From positions 10,363 to 16,444 of the forward strand of contig MGXJ01000012.1 of NCBI GenBank assembly GCA_001801345.1: a DNA stretch of 6,082 nucleotides, written 5' to 3'. Positions 1 to 6,005 of the stretch are shown here, one piece after another. The stretch comes from Gammaproteobacteria bacterium RBG_16_37_9. Its GTDB lineage: Bacteria; Pseudomonadota; Gammaproteobacteria; UBA9339. The position numbers and the translations under genes were made by a program. Each line of letters starts with the position of its first letter. Within the stretch, counting starts at the first letter, position 1. Under the pieces are notes generated by a model that did no database searches, was not told where the DNA came from, and saw only the letters and a list, made by a program, of their open reading frames with translations.

Positions 1-416
1 CAACAGTTCAACTTGACATAGTAAGCCTCGAAGCCAAGATTTTTTCCGGTCTTGCTGAGATGGTCGTGGTTACAGGAGAAATGGGAGAACTAGGAATTCT
101 ACCAGGACACATACCCCTTCTAACCTCAATCAAGCCTGGACAAATTCGCATTACTCTGCCAGGAGGAGCACAAGATGTTTATTATGTTTCTGGTGGCCTA
201 ATAGAAGTCCAACCAAGCTTAATCACAATTTTAGCTGATACTGTTACCCATGCTGCTGATTTGGATGAAGCCGCAGCAATTATTGCACGTGAAAATGCCA
301 AAAATTTAATCGCTAACAAAAAAACAAATGTTGATATCACAGACGCTCTAATTCAAATGGCACAGGCGGCAGCAAAACTACGCACAATAAACTTATCGCG
401 TAAAAATAATAAATAA
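1..416 (+). CDS. atpC: ATP synthase F1 subunit epsilon, 5' end cut by window edge
   Basis: Epsilon subunit of the F1 part of ATP synthase, a central-stalk protein on the cytoplasmic side of the inner membrane that links gamma to the c-ring and can inhibit ATP hydrolysis. The reading frame is open from base 3, well before the first in-frame ATG at 60. The 19 codons before that ATG already match the family N-terminus (LDIVSLEAKIFSG), so the ATG at 60 is internal and the true start is a few codons outside the window. 137 codons are visible, against about 139 in E. coli. The beta-sandwich domain shows GELGILPGHIPLLT and the YVSGG-IEVQP segment. The C-terminal helical hairpin starts at the DLDEA motif and is complete. 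It is normally the last gene of the atp operon; glmU starts one base after its stop. Confidence 0.96.
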   Translation, partial: TVQLDIVSLEAKIFSGLAEMVVVTGEMGELGILPGHIPLLTSIKPGQIRITLPGGAQDVYYVSGGLIEVQPSLITILADTVTHAADLDEAAAIIARENAKNLIANKKTNVDITDALIQMAQAAAKLRTINLSRKNNK

Positions 417-417
417 T

Positions 418-1782
418 ATGAATCTACTACATATCATCATTCTTGCAGCAGGCAAAGGTTCTAGAATGCATTCTAGCGTGCCGAAAGTTTTACACACGCT
501 TGGGGGAAAACCACTGCTAGAACACGTCATACAAACTGCTCAAAATTTGCATCCCAAAAAAATCCATGTTGTTTGCAGCGATAATAGCACTTCAATTCGT
601 GAATGTTTTAATCAGTATGATATTAATTGGGTGGAGCAAACAAAACAATTGGGAACTGGCCATGCAGTAATCCAAGCACTACCATTTATCGAACAAGCAT
701 CTCAAGTTTTGATTTTATATGGCGATGTTCCTTTAATTTCAACTACAACTCTAGAACAATTAATTGAAGATATGCCTGCAGAAGGTTTAAGTCTACTCAC
801 CGCTAAATTCTCTGATCCAACAGGCTTAGGCCGTATAATACGAGATAATCTAGGGGCAATCACAGCAATTGTAGAACACAAAGACGCTTCGCCACTACAA
901 CAAGATATCAAAGAAATTAATAGTGGAATTTTAGCCACTACATCAAAAATATTGAGAAATTATCTACCGCGGTTACATCAACATAACGCTCAAGGTGAGT
1001 ATTATTTAACCGACATTATTGCCATGCTGCATACTGATAGCATTCCAGTAAATTGCTTGCTAGCAATCAACCCAGAAGAGATAGCTGGAGTTAACGATCA
1101 AAAACAACTAGCCAAACTAGAACGACAATATCAAAAAAACATAGCGGATAATCTTATGTCCCAAGGTTTAAATTTAGCGGATCCAACAAGATTTGACGTT
1201 CGTGGTAATTTAACTATCGGTAGTGACGTTACAATAGATATCAATGTGATTATTGAAGGTAACGTTGCTATTGATACGTGCACCACCATCGGTCCCAATA
1301 ATTTTTTAAAAAATACGCGTATAGGTAAAAATGTAACGGTTAAAGCCAGCTGTGTAATTGAAGGTGCTATCATTGATGATAACTGCATTATTGGTCCATT
1401 TGCTCGCATTCGACCAAATTCATATTTAGAGAGCGGCTCGCGTGTAGGAAACTTTGTTGAAGTAAAAAATACAAAAATCGGTAAAAATAGCAAAGCCAGT
1501 CATTTAAGCTATCTTGGAGATACTATAATTGGAAATGATGTTAATATCGGAGCTGGAACAATTACTTGTAATTACGATGGAGTTGATAAACATCAAACTA
1601 TAATCGAAGATTTAGTATTTATTGGTTCAAATACCGCTTTAATCGCTCCAATAAAAATCGGCAAAGGGGCGATGATAGGAGCCGGTTCAGTTATTGCTAC
1701 CGACGCCCCAGCTGACAAATTAACCGTTGCTCGGGTAAAACAAATAACAATAGAAAATTGGTCCAGAAAAAAGAAGGGATAA
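418..1782 (+). CDS. glmU: Bifunctional UDP-GlcNAc pyrophosphorylase / glucosamine-1-phosphate acetyltransferase
   Basis: Cytoplasmic enzyme that acetylates glucosamine-1-phosphate and then transfers UMP from UTP to make UDP-GlcNAc, the precursor of peptidoglycan and LPS. Its 454 residues match the family (456 in E. coli). The N-terminal uridylyltransferase domain has LAAGKGSRM (9-17) with K23, QLGTGHA (77-83), YGDVPL (101-106, metal-binding D103), NSG (168-170) and N226. From about residue 250 the hexapeptide repeats of a left-handed beta-helix follow, with the acetyltransferase segment KASHLSYLGD (359-368, likely catalytic H362) and NYDG (385-388). All expected catalytic residues are present. 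The start is one base after the atpC stop and has no clear Shine-Dalgarno sequence, so translation is probably coupled to atpC. The atpC-glmU order is common in gammaproteobacteria. Confidence 0.97.
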   Translation: MNLLHIIILAAGKGSRMHSSVPKVLHTLGGKPLLEHVIQTAQNLHPKKIHVVCSDNSTSIRECFNQYDINWVEQTKQLGTGHAVIQALPFIEQASQVLILYGDVPLISTTTLEQLIEDMPAEGLSLLTAKFSDPTGLGRIIRDNLGAITAIVEHKDASPLQQDIKEINSGILATTSKILRNYLPRLHQHNAQGEYYLTDIIAMLHTDSIPVNCLLAINPEEIAGVNDQKQLAKLERQYQKNIADNLMSQGLNLADPTRFDVRGNLTIGSDVTIDINVIIEGNVAIDTCTTIGPNNFLKNTRIGKNVTVKASCVIEGAIIDDNCIIGPFARIRPNSYLESGSRVGNFVEVKNTKIGKNSKASHLSYLGDTIIGNDVNIGAGTITCNYDGVDKHQTIIEDLVFIGSNTALIAPIKIGKGAMIGAGSVIATDAPADKLTVARVKQITIENWSRKKKG

Positions 1783-1786
1783 CTCC

Positions 1787-2242
1787 ATGTCATACATTAA
1801 AAAAACTCTATTACCAGAAGAAACTATTTCATATTACACCAAACCACATTACATTATTTTTTCCCAGGTTTTGTTGTGGATAATTCTTGCGGTGTTCTCG
1901 TTCAAGTTTAATTATGGCACCATGCTCACAGGCCTTCTGTTATTAATGAGTTTATTTAGTTTCATCGGATCGTTAGTTGGCTTTTATTGTTCAGAATATG
2001 CAATAACTAATAAGCGCATTATTATGAAAGTAGGTTTTATCCGCAGAAAATCTCTTGAAATATTTTTGGATCGCGTTGAAGGAGTTTATATTGAACAAAG
2101 CGTTTTAGGTCGTATTCTAAACTTCGGCACAGTCATCATTGCCGGTGTCGGCGGCACTAAAAATCCTTTCTTTTTTATTCCTGATCCCCTTAAATTTCGC
2201 AGTAACGTTCAGCAATTAATGGGGAAAAGTGCTGGGAAGTAA
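1787..2242 (+). CDS. Small membrane protein with bacterial PH domain (bPH2/YdbT-like)
   Basis: A 151-residue protein of unknown cellular role. Two hydrophobic segments at about 22-39 and 46-67 probably form a membrane hairpin. The rest, about 68-145, looks like a bacterial pleckstrin-homology domain of the former DUF304 type: YAITNKRIIMKVGFIRRKSLEIFLDRVEGVYIEQS, then LGRILNFGTVIIAGVGG and a closing IPDP--FR segment. The order and spacing (NKRI, glycine after the first strands, GRILxxGTV) are typical of the family. No catalytic residues are expected. The start is four bases after the glmU stop, with AAGG about nine bases upstream as ribosome binding site, so it is probably the last gene of the atp-glmU transcript. 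A link to envelope synthesis is only suggested by position. Family assignment is firm; function is not known. Confidence 0.85.
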   Translation: MSYIKKTLLPEETISYYTKPHYIIFSQVLLWIILAVFSFKFNYGTMLTGLLLLMSLFSFIGSLVGFYCSEYAITNKRIIMKVGFIRRKSLEIFLDRVEGVYIEQSVLGRILNFGTVIIAGVGGTKNPFFFIPDPLKFRSNVQQLMGKSAGK

Positions 2243-2263
2243 AATAGACCCTCGAACCCCACG

Positions 2264-2401
2264 CTTGTCATCCTCGTGCTCTTCTACTGTGTCATCCTCG
2301 GACAAGCGAAGCGCAGATCCGAGGACCTCAATATTGCATAGTAGATCCTCGGGTCTTCGCCCGAGGATGACAAACGTGCGTCCGAGGATGACAAGTTTTT
2401 T
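2264..2401 (+). terminator. Nested inverted repeat with T-run, probable terminator of the plus-strand block
   Basis: CTTGTCATCCTCG at 2264-2276 is the exact reverse complement of 2383-2395, giving a 13-bp perfect outer stem. The right arm runs straight into six T's (2396-2401), as in a rho-independent terminator read on the plus strand. The enclosed ~106 bases contain the palindromic element at 2290-2372, which folds into its own hairpins. It lies just after the PH-domain gene and six bases before the end of the convergent ahcY. No matching A-run lies left of 2264, so ahcY gains no equally good terminator from it. The long loop makes termination efficiency uncertain. Confidence 0.5.
2290..2372 (+). 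repeat. Palindromic element, copy A (83 bp)
   Basis: The ends are inverted repeats: TGTCATCCTCGG (2290-2301) and CCGAGGATGACA (2361-2372). Inside are two hairpins: CCTCGGA (2296-2302) pairing with TCCGAGG (2318-2324), and a perfect 9-bp stem ATCCTCGGG (2345-2353) with CCCGAGGAT (2360-2368) around a TCTTCG loop. The left 36 and right 29 bases match, in reverse complement, the element at 4914-4999; the 18 bases between them do not. It resembles the REP/BIME-type palindromes scattered between bacterial genes. It encodes no convincing protein. Confidence 0.85.
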
Positions 2402-2406
2402 CCTAC

Positions 2407-3699
2407 TCAATACCTATAATACTCCGGCTTAAACGGACCATTAATATCGACTCCCATATATTTAGCTTGCTCATGAGTTAACTTACTAAGATGCGCTCCT
2501 ACTTTTTCAAGATGTAACTCTGCTACTTTTTCATCCAATTTTTTTGGTAATCTATAAACTTTATTTTCATACTTACCTCTATTCTGCCAAAGTTCAATTT
2601 GAGCCAATATTTGGTTAGTAAAAGAATTCGACATCACAAAACTCGGGTGCCCAGAAGCACAACCCAAATTTACCAACCTACCTTCGGCTAAAATAATCAG
2701 TCTTTTACCATTGGGTAAATGCACAATGTCAACTTGGGGTTTAATATTTTCCCATTTATATTTACGTAGCGAATCGATATCAATTTCGGCATCAAAGTGA
2801 CCAATATTACAAACTATTGCTAGATCCTTCATCTGCAACATATGCTCATGGGTTATAACTTTAATATTGCCAGTGGCGGTAACAAAAATATCTCCTTGGC
2901 TTGCTATTTCATTCATTACAACCACTCGATATCCTTCCATCGCTGCTTGCAATGCGCAAATCGGATCAACTTCAGTAACACAAACATTAGCTCCAACTCC
3001 CCTAAGTGACTGCACACACCCTTTGCCTACATCACCATATCCTAGAACAACAGCTGTTTTCCCTGCAATCATCACTCCGGTAGCGCGTTTAATGCCATCA
3101 AGCAAAGACTCACGACATCCATACAAATTATCAAATTTAGATTTAGTGACAGAATCGTTAACATTAATCGCTGGAATTTTTAGAGTATTATCACGCTCCA
3201 TTTCATAGAGACGATGAACACCAGTTGTAGTTTCTTCCGAAACTCCGCAAATTTCTGTTAAAAGTTCAGGAAATTTTTCATGGATCACTTTTGTCATATC
3301 GCCACCATCATCGATCAACAAATTTGGACGCCAATTTTTTAATCCAAATAACACCTGTTCAATACACCACCAATATTCTTCTTCACTCTCCTCTTTCCAA
3401 GCAAATACCGACACACCAAATTCTGCAATTGCCGCCGCAGCATGATCCTGAGTAGAAAAAATATTACACGAGCACCAGCGCACTTCTGCTCCTAATGCAA
3501 CCAAAGTTTCGATTAATACTGCAGTTTGGATGGTCATATGCACACAGCCTGCAATACGCGCCGCAGCAAGCGGTTTTTTACCCTGATATTCTTTGCGTAG
3601 CGCCATTAAACCTGGCATTTCACCGCGTGCCATATCTATTTCTTTGCGTCCCCAAGCAGCTAAATTGATGTCTTTTATTTTATATTTAATTGGTTGCAT
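2407..3699 (-). CDS. ahcY: Adenosylhomocysteinase (S-adenosyl-L-homocysteine hydrolase)
   Basis: Cytoplasmic NAD-dependent enzyme that splits S-adenosylhomocysteine, the product and inhibitor of SAM-dependent methyl transfer, into adenosine and homocysteine. Its 430 residues fit the short form of the family (human about 432) and lack the ~40-residue insert of many alphaproteobacterial enzymes. Visible active-site motifs: HMT with H54; DDGGD with D131; EETTTGV with E156; NVNDSVTKSKFDN with K186 and D190. The Rossmann NAD site is GYGDVGKG (220-227) with E243 after it, then NIGHFD with H301 and GHPSFVMS. The C-terminal tail ends in KPEYYRY, whose Lys and Tyr reach the neighbouring subunit's NAD. 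The ATG at 3699 has AGAGGA five bases upstream (3704-3709). It follows murG on the same strand, with a palindrome in the gap. No other methionine-cycle gene is nearby. Confidence 0.97.
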   Translation of the reverse strand: MQPIKYKIKDINLAAWGRKEIDMARGEMPGLMALRKEYQGKKPLAAARIAGCVHMTIQTAVLIETLVALGAEVRWCSCNIFSTQDHAAAAIAEFGVSVFAWKEESEEEYWWCIEQVLFGLKNWRPNLLIDDGGDMTKVIHEKFPELLTEICGVSEETTTGVHRLYEMERDNTLKIPAINVNDSVTKSKFDNLYGCRESLLDGIKRATGVMIAGKTAVVLGYGDVGKGCVQSLRGVGANVCVTEVDPICALQAAMEGYRVVVMNEIASQGDIFVTATGNIKVITHEHMLQMKDLAIVCNIGHFDAEIDIDSLRKYKWENIKPQVDIVHLPNGKRLIILAEGRLVNLGCASGHPSFVMSNSFTNQILAQIELWQNRGKYENKVYRLPKKLDEKVAELHLEKVGAHLSKLTHEQAKYMGVDINGPFKPEYYRY

Positions 3700-3720
3700 A
3701 AAGTCCTCTCAGATTAAAGT

Positions 3721-3796
3721 CGTCCTTTGCTTCGCCTTCGGCACGAAAGTAAAGCGCCGCTAACTAATTCGCTCGTGCCTACGGCTCGCAATGACG
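3721..3796. repeat. Palindromic element C between murG and ahcY, overlapping the murG 3' end
   Basis: The arms GCCTTCGGCACGA (3734-3746) and TCGTGCCTACGGC (3773-3785) pair at 11 of 13 positions. Beyond them, CGTC at 3721 and GACG at 3793-3796 extend the symmetry loosely. The minus-strand end reads CGTCATTGCGAGCC, a motif I recall from intergenic palindromes of several AT-rich intracellular bacteria. Its sequence differs from the element at 2290 and 4914. The murG stop codon (3760-3762) and its last codons lie inside it. Confidence 0.7.
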
Positions 3797-4854
3797 AGAC
3801 AGATAAGGCCATATATAAGTTCAGCAGCTGGCAAAATCTCAAACTTCTTCATCGCTGCAATCATGGCATCACCACTTTGCTCCACTACTTTTATTTTTTC
3901 CAACAAAACTTTTGCTGTCAATTGCTCTTGCAAAATCATCTGACTAAATCCTTTATCAACACAATATTTAGCATTTAAAATCTGATCACCGCGACTAGCG
4001 CTCTCACCCAGTGGCAACAAAATATTTGGTTTGCGTAGTGCAATTAATTCATAAACAGTGTTAGCACCAGAACGCGCAATCACTAAATCGGAAACTGCTA
4101 AAATATGGGTAAATTCTTCGTGTAAATATTCACACTGTTTATACCCAGGATAGTTACAACTTGCGTCAACTTTGCCTTTGCCACAAACATGAACAATTTG
4201 AAAGCTATCCAAAATATCTGGTAGAAGCTGGCGCACTACCTGATTAATTTGATCTGCCCCCAAGCTACCACCAAATACCAAAATTATTTTTTTATCTGAG
4301 GTAAAACCGCAAATTTCTCGACCTAACTTGGCATTGCCATTTAAAAAATCCTTCCTGATTGGTATGCCGGTAATTACCACTTTTTCCCTATTTTTAACCT
4401 GCAAAGCAGTATCGGGAAAAGTAACGCAAATTTTAGTAGCAAAAGGAAAACTTAATTTATTTGCAAGCCCGACGGTCAAATCTGACTCATGAATAATTAT
4501 TGGTATACGATAAATCCAAGCAGCAACAACTACTGGAAAAGAGACAAAACCACCTTTAGAAAAAATAACTTCCGGCTTTAGTTTAAAACATAAAATGAAT
4601 GCTTGGATAACCCCATAAATAATTTTGAATGGATCAAAAAAATTTTGCCAACTAAAATAACGCCGCAGTTTTCCAGTTGCAATGCCGTAATATGGAATAC
4701 CAAGTTTGGTGATTAGCTCTTTTTCAATTCCAGTTTGAGAACCAATATAGTTGATCTCCCATTTTTCTTGGAGAAATTTTTCGATTAGCGCTAGATTTGG
4801 CGTAACATGCCCAGCTGAACCACCACCAGTGAAAATAATTTTTTTGAATGTCAC
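3760..4854 (-). CDS. murG: UDP-GlcNAc:undecaprenyl-PP-MurNAc-pentapeptide GlcNAc transferase (lipid II synthesis)
   Basis: GT28-family glycosyltransferase on the inner face of the cytoplasmic membrane; it adds GlcNAc to lipid I to make lipid II, the peptidoglycan building block. From the GTG at 4854 it has 364 residues. It shows the N-terminal loop GGGSAGHVTPN (10-20), GKLRRYF (61-67), SKGGFVS (99-105), IIIHESD with H122, the second Rossmann loop FGGSLGA (194-200) and the donor-site region ARSGANTVYEL (260-270). HESD--GLANK is nearer to Bacillus-type MurG than to the E. coli HEQNGIAG form. Start choice: an in-frame ATG at 4875 would add seven residues, but AAGAAGGGGGG (4869-4859) is well placed as ribosome binding site for the GTG, and the ATG lies in repeat-like DNA. 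The last ~12 codons are encoded by a palindrome. It lies outside any visible division/cell-wall cluster. Confidence 0.93.
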   Translation of the reverse strand: MTFKKIIFTGGGSAGHVTPNLALIEKFLQEKWEINYIGSQTGIEKELITKLGIPYYGIATGKLRRYFSWQNFFDPFKIIYGVIQAFILCFKLKPEVIFSKGGFVSFPVVVAAWIYRIPIIIHESDLTVGLANKLSFPFATKICVTFPDTALQVKNREKVVITGIPIRKDFLNGNAKLGREICGFTSDKKIILVFGGSLGADQINQVVRQLLPDILDSFQIVHVCGKGKVDASCNYPGYKQCEYLHEEFTHILAVSDLVIARSGANTVYELIALRKPNILLPLGESASRGDQILNAKYCVDKGFSQMILQEQLTAKVLLEKIKVVEQSGDAMIAAMKKFEILPAAELIYGLICLVIASRRHERIS

Positions 4855-4858
4855 TACG

Positions 4859-4869
4859 CCCCCCTTCTT
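4859..4869 (-). promoter_or_regulatory. Ribosome binding site favouring the GTG start of murG
   Basis: On the minus strand AAGAAGGGGGG ends four bases before the GTG at 4854, and its AAGG core is eight bases from it, a normal distance. The competing ATG at 4873-4875 lies upstream of this purine run and has no similar sequence before it. Homologues usually begin just before the glycine-rich loop, which also fits the GTG. Confidence 0.55.
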
Positions 4870-4899
4870 TGTCATCCCTCGTGCTTCGACGCTAGGGCC
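4870..4899. repeat. Short hairpin related to the palindromic elements
   Basis: It begins TTGTCATCCCTCG, like the ends of the longer elements but with one extra C. CCCT (4876-4879) pairs with AGGG (4894-4897), with a GTG/CGC inner stem around CTTCGA. It looks like a decayed or partial relative. A similar fragment, CTTGTCATCCTCGTGCT, occurs at 2264-2280. Confidence 0.5.
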
Positions 4900-4913
4900 T
4901 TTATATGCCCCAC

Positions 4914-4999
4914 TGTCATCCTCGGGCGAAGACCCGAGGATCTCCTAACATAGTGTATCGAGATCCTCGGATCTGCGCTTCGCTTGTCCGAGGATGACA
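4914..4999 (-). repeat. Palindromic element, copy B (86 bp), inverted relative to copy A
   Basis: Read on the minus strand, the first 36 and last 29 bases are identical to the arms of the element at 2290-2372. The central 21 bases are different in sequence and three bases longer. Ends TGTCATCCTCGG and CCGAGGATGACA are inverted repeats. It fills most of the 140-base gap between the parB stop and the upstream candidate start of murG. No T-run follows it in the direction of parB transcription, so read-through into murG is possible. Confidence 0.85.
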
Positions 5000-5015
5000 C
5001 CATATTAAATTAAAC

Positions 5016-5867
5016 CTACCTTATATGCTTCAAAATCCCGTCCAACTCATCCAGATTGTTATACTTAATCACTATCTTACCTTTACCCCTTTTAGTATGG
5101 TAAATACTAACTGCAGCTGCCAATTTATCAGCAAGCTGTTTTTGCAATTGGATTGTATCTGGATCAGTAAGAGCCTTGATTCTACCCTGTGGTTTTTGCA
5201 GTTGCCGCACCAAAATTTCAGTAGCGCGCACCGATAATTTTTTAGAAACAATAATTTTTGCAGCAACCGCTCGCTTGGCTGAATCTAAAGCAAGCAAAGC
5301 GCGCGCATGCCCCATCTCAAGCAACCGCTGCTGTATCATTTCTTTAATCTCTTCCGATAAATCCAAAAGACGCAACAGATTAGTTACAGCAGTTCGCGAT
5401 TTACCAATAGCCGAAGCCGCACTTTCATGAGTCATACTAAATTCAGCAATTAATCTTTGTAAACTGATTGCTGTATCAATTACATTTAAATCTTCCCGCT
5501 GGATGTTTTCTATTAAAGATATCGCTATTACTTGCTCATCAGGTATTTCTCGAACAACTACGGGAACTTCTTGAAGTTTAGCTAGTTGAGCAGCACGCCA
5601 GCGACGCTCGCCAGCAATAATTTCATAAGCACCACTAATTGGACGCACAATAATCGGCTGGATAATTCCTTGGGTGCGAATTGAGTCCGCAAGCTCAGCC
5701 AAAGCCTCTTTATCCATGTCGCGTCTGGGCTGATATTTGCCAGGTTTTAATAAATCAATAGATAAATTGCGTAATCCATGTTTATTATTTTGCGTGCTGG
5801 TATTAACAGTTTTGATATCGCTTAATAATTCACTTAATCCTGAACCTAAGCTGCGTTTTTTAGACAT
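5016..5867 (-). CDS. parB: Chromosome partitioning protein ParB (CTP-dependent DNA clamp)
   Basis: Binds parS sites near the origin, spreads as a CTP-dependent sliding clamp and works with the ATPase ParA in chromosome segregation. From the ATG at 5867 it has 283 residues, a usual size for chromosomal ParB. The N-terminus KKRSLGSGLSELL matches the ParA-interacting tail (typically KRGLGRGLDALL). The clamp domain follows with KPGKYQPRR (41-49), GERRWRAA (86-93, CTP-binding box) and ENIQRE (120-125). A helix-turn-helix lies around MTHESAASAIGKSRTAV (145-161), with a C-terminal dimerisation part from about 235. The ATG at 5867 was chosen over an in-frame ATG 18 bases upstream because GAGGG (5872-5876) lies four bases before it and the conserved tail starts there. 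No parA reading frame precedes it in the window. Confidence 0.95.
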   Translation of the reverse strand: MSKKRSLGSGLSELLSDIKTVNTSTQNNKHGLRNLSIDLLKPGKYQPRRDMDKEALAELADSIRTQGIIQPIIVRPISGAYEIIAGERRWRAAQLAKLQEVPVVVREIPDEQVIAISLIENIQREDLNVIDTAISLQRLIAEFSMTHESAASAIGKSRTAVTNLLRLLDLSEEIKEMIQQRLLEMGHARALLALDSAKRAVAAKIIVSKKLSVRATEILVRQLQKPQGRIKALTDPDTIQLQKQLADKLAAAVSIYHTKRGKGKIVIKYNNLDELDGILKHIR

Positions 5868-5908
5868 AATTCCCTCAATAGACATCTTTCAAAACCAAGT
5901 ATTTTGGC

Positions 5909-5937
5909 ATAATACAAGGCGCACGTGAAACGAGCAA
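5909..5937 (-). promoter_or_regulatory. Candidate sigma-70 promoter of parB
   Basis: On the minus strand TTGCTC (5932-5937) and TATTAT (5909-5914) are separated by exactly 17 bases. The -10 hexamer has one mismatch to consensus; the -35 matches only three of six. A start near 5902 would give a leader of about 35 bases before the parB ATG at 5867. This is a consensus match only. Confidence 0.35.
5917..5932. promoter_or_regulatory. Partial parS-like sequence in the parB promoter spacer
   Basis: The plus strand contains CACGTGAAAC (5922-5931), an exact match to ten contiguous bases of the parS consensus TGTTTCACGTGAAACA. Over the full 16 bases the match is 11, since the left flank (AGGCG) has diverged. 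It lies between the candidate -35 and -10 of parB. It could be a ParB half-site used for autoregulation, a decayed parS, or chance. Confidence 0.35.
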
Positions 5938-5957
5938 GCGGATCCTGTTTAAACGCC

Positions 5958-6005
5958 GTCCCATTATGTTTCTAAATGGGAAACATAACGGGACAAGATT
6001 TTTTT
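5958..6005 (+). terminator. Strong hairpin followed by T7, upstream of parB on the opposite strand
   Basis: GTCCCATTATGTTTCT (5958-5973) pairs with GGAAACATAACGGGAC (5979-5994) around a five-base loop. On plus-strand RNA there is one A-C mismatch and one U-G pair in 16. A run of seven T's follows at 5999-6005 after AAGA. It looks like a rho-independent terminator for plus-strand transcription, yet no plus-strand gene precedes it. It may end a small RNA or act as an attenuator in the leader of a gene beyond the window. Confidence 0.45.

Noticed and set aside
60..416. atpC starting at the ATG at 60
   Set aside because: Family-matching residues continue upstream of it in frame, so this Met is internal and the gene is cut by the window edge.
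1131..1493. Long minus-strand reading frame (120 codons) inside glmU
   Set aside because: It lies wholly within the hexapeptide-repeat part of glmU, resembles no known protein, and mirrors the codon pattern of the real gene.
2264..2395. CRISPR-like array from repeated GTCATCCTCG motifs
   Set aside because: The motifs alternate in orientation, spacing is irregular, and there are no equal-length spacers or cas genes.
2216..2432. Overlapping reading frames on both strands, 64 and 67 codons
   Set aside because: They are translations of the palindromic repeats; serine/arginine-rich and low in complexity, with no supporting start signal.
3700..3760. SAH riboswitch upstream of ahcY
   Set aside because: Such switches often precede ahcY, but the 60-base gap is filled by the palindrome and shows no conserved SAH-aptamer core.
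3727..3978. Plus-strand reading frame of 83 codons opposite the murG 3' end
   Set aside because: It begins in the palindrome and continues as antisense to murG; no recognisable domain.
5940..5954. Adjacent GGATCC and GTTTAAAC restriction-type palindromes, possible vector sequence
   Set aside because: Flanking DNA continues without a break into the parB promoter and hairpin, and no other polylinker or vector sequence is present; two sites can occur by chance.
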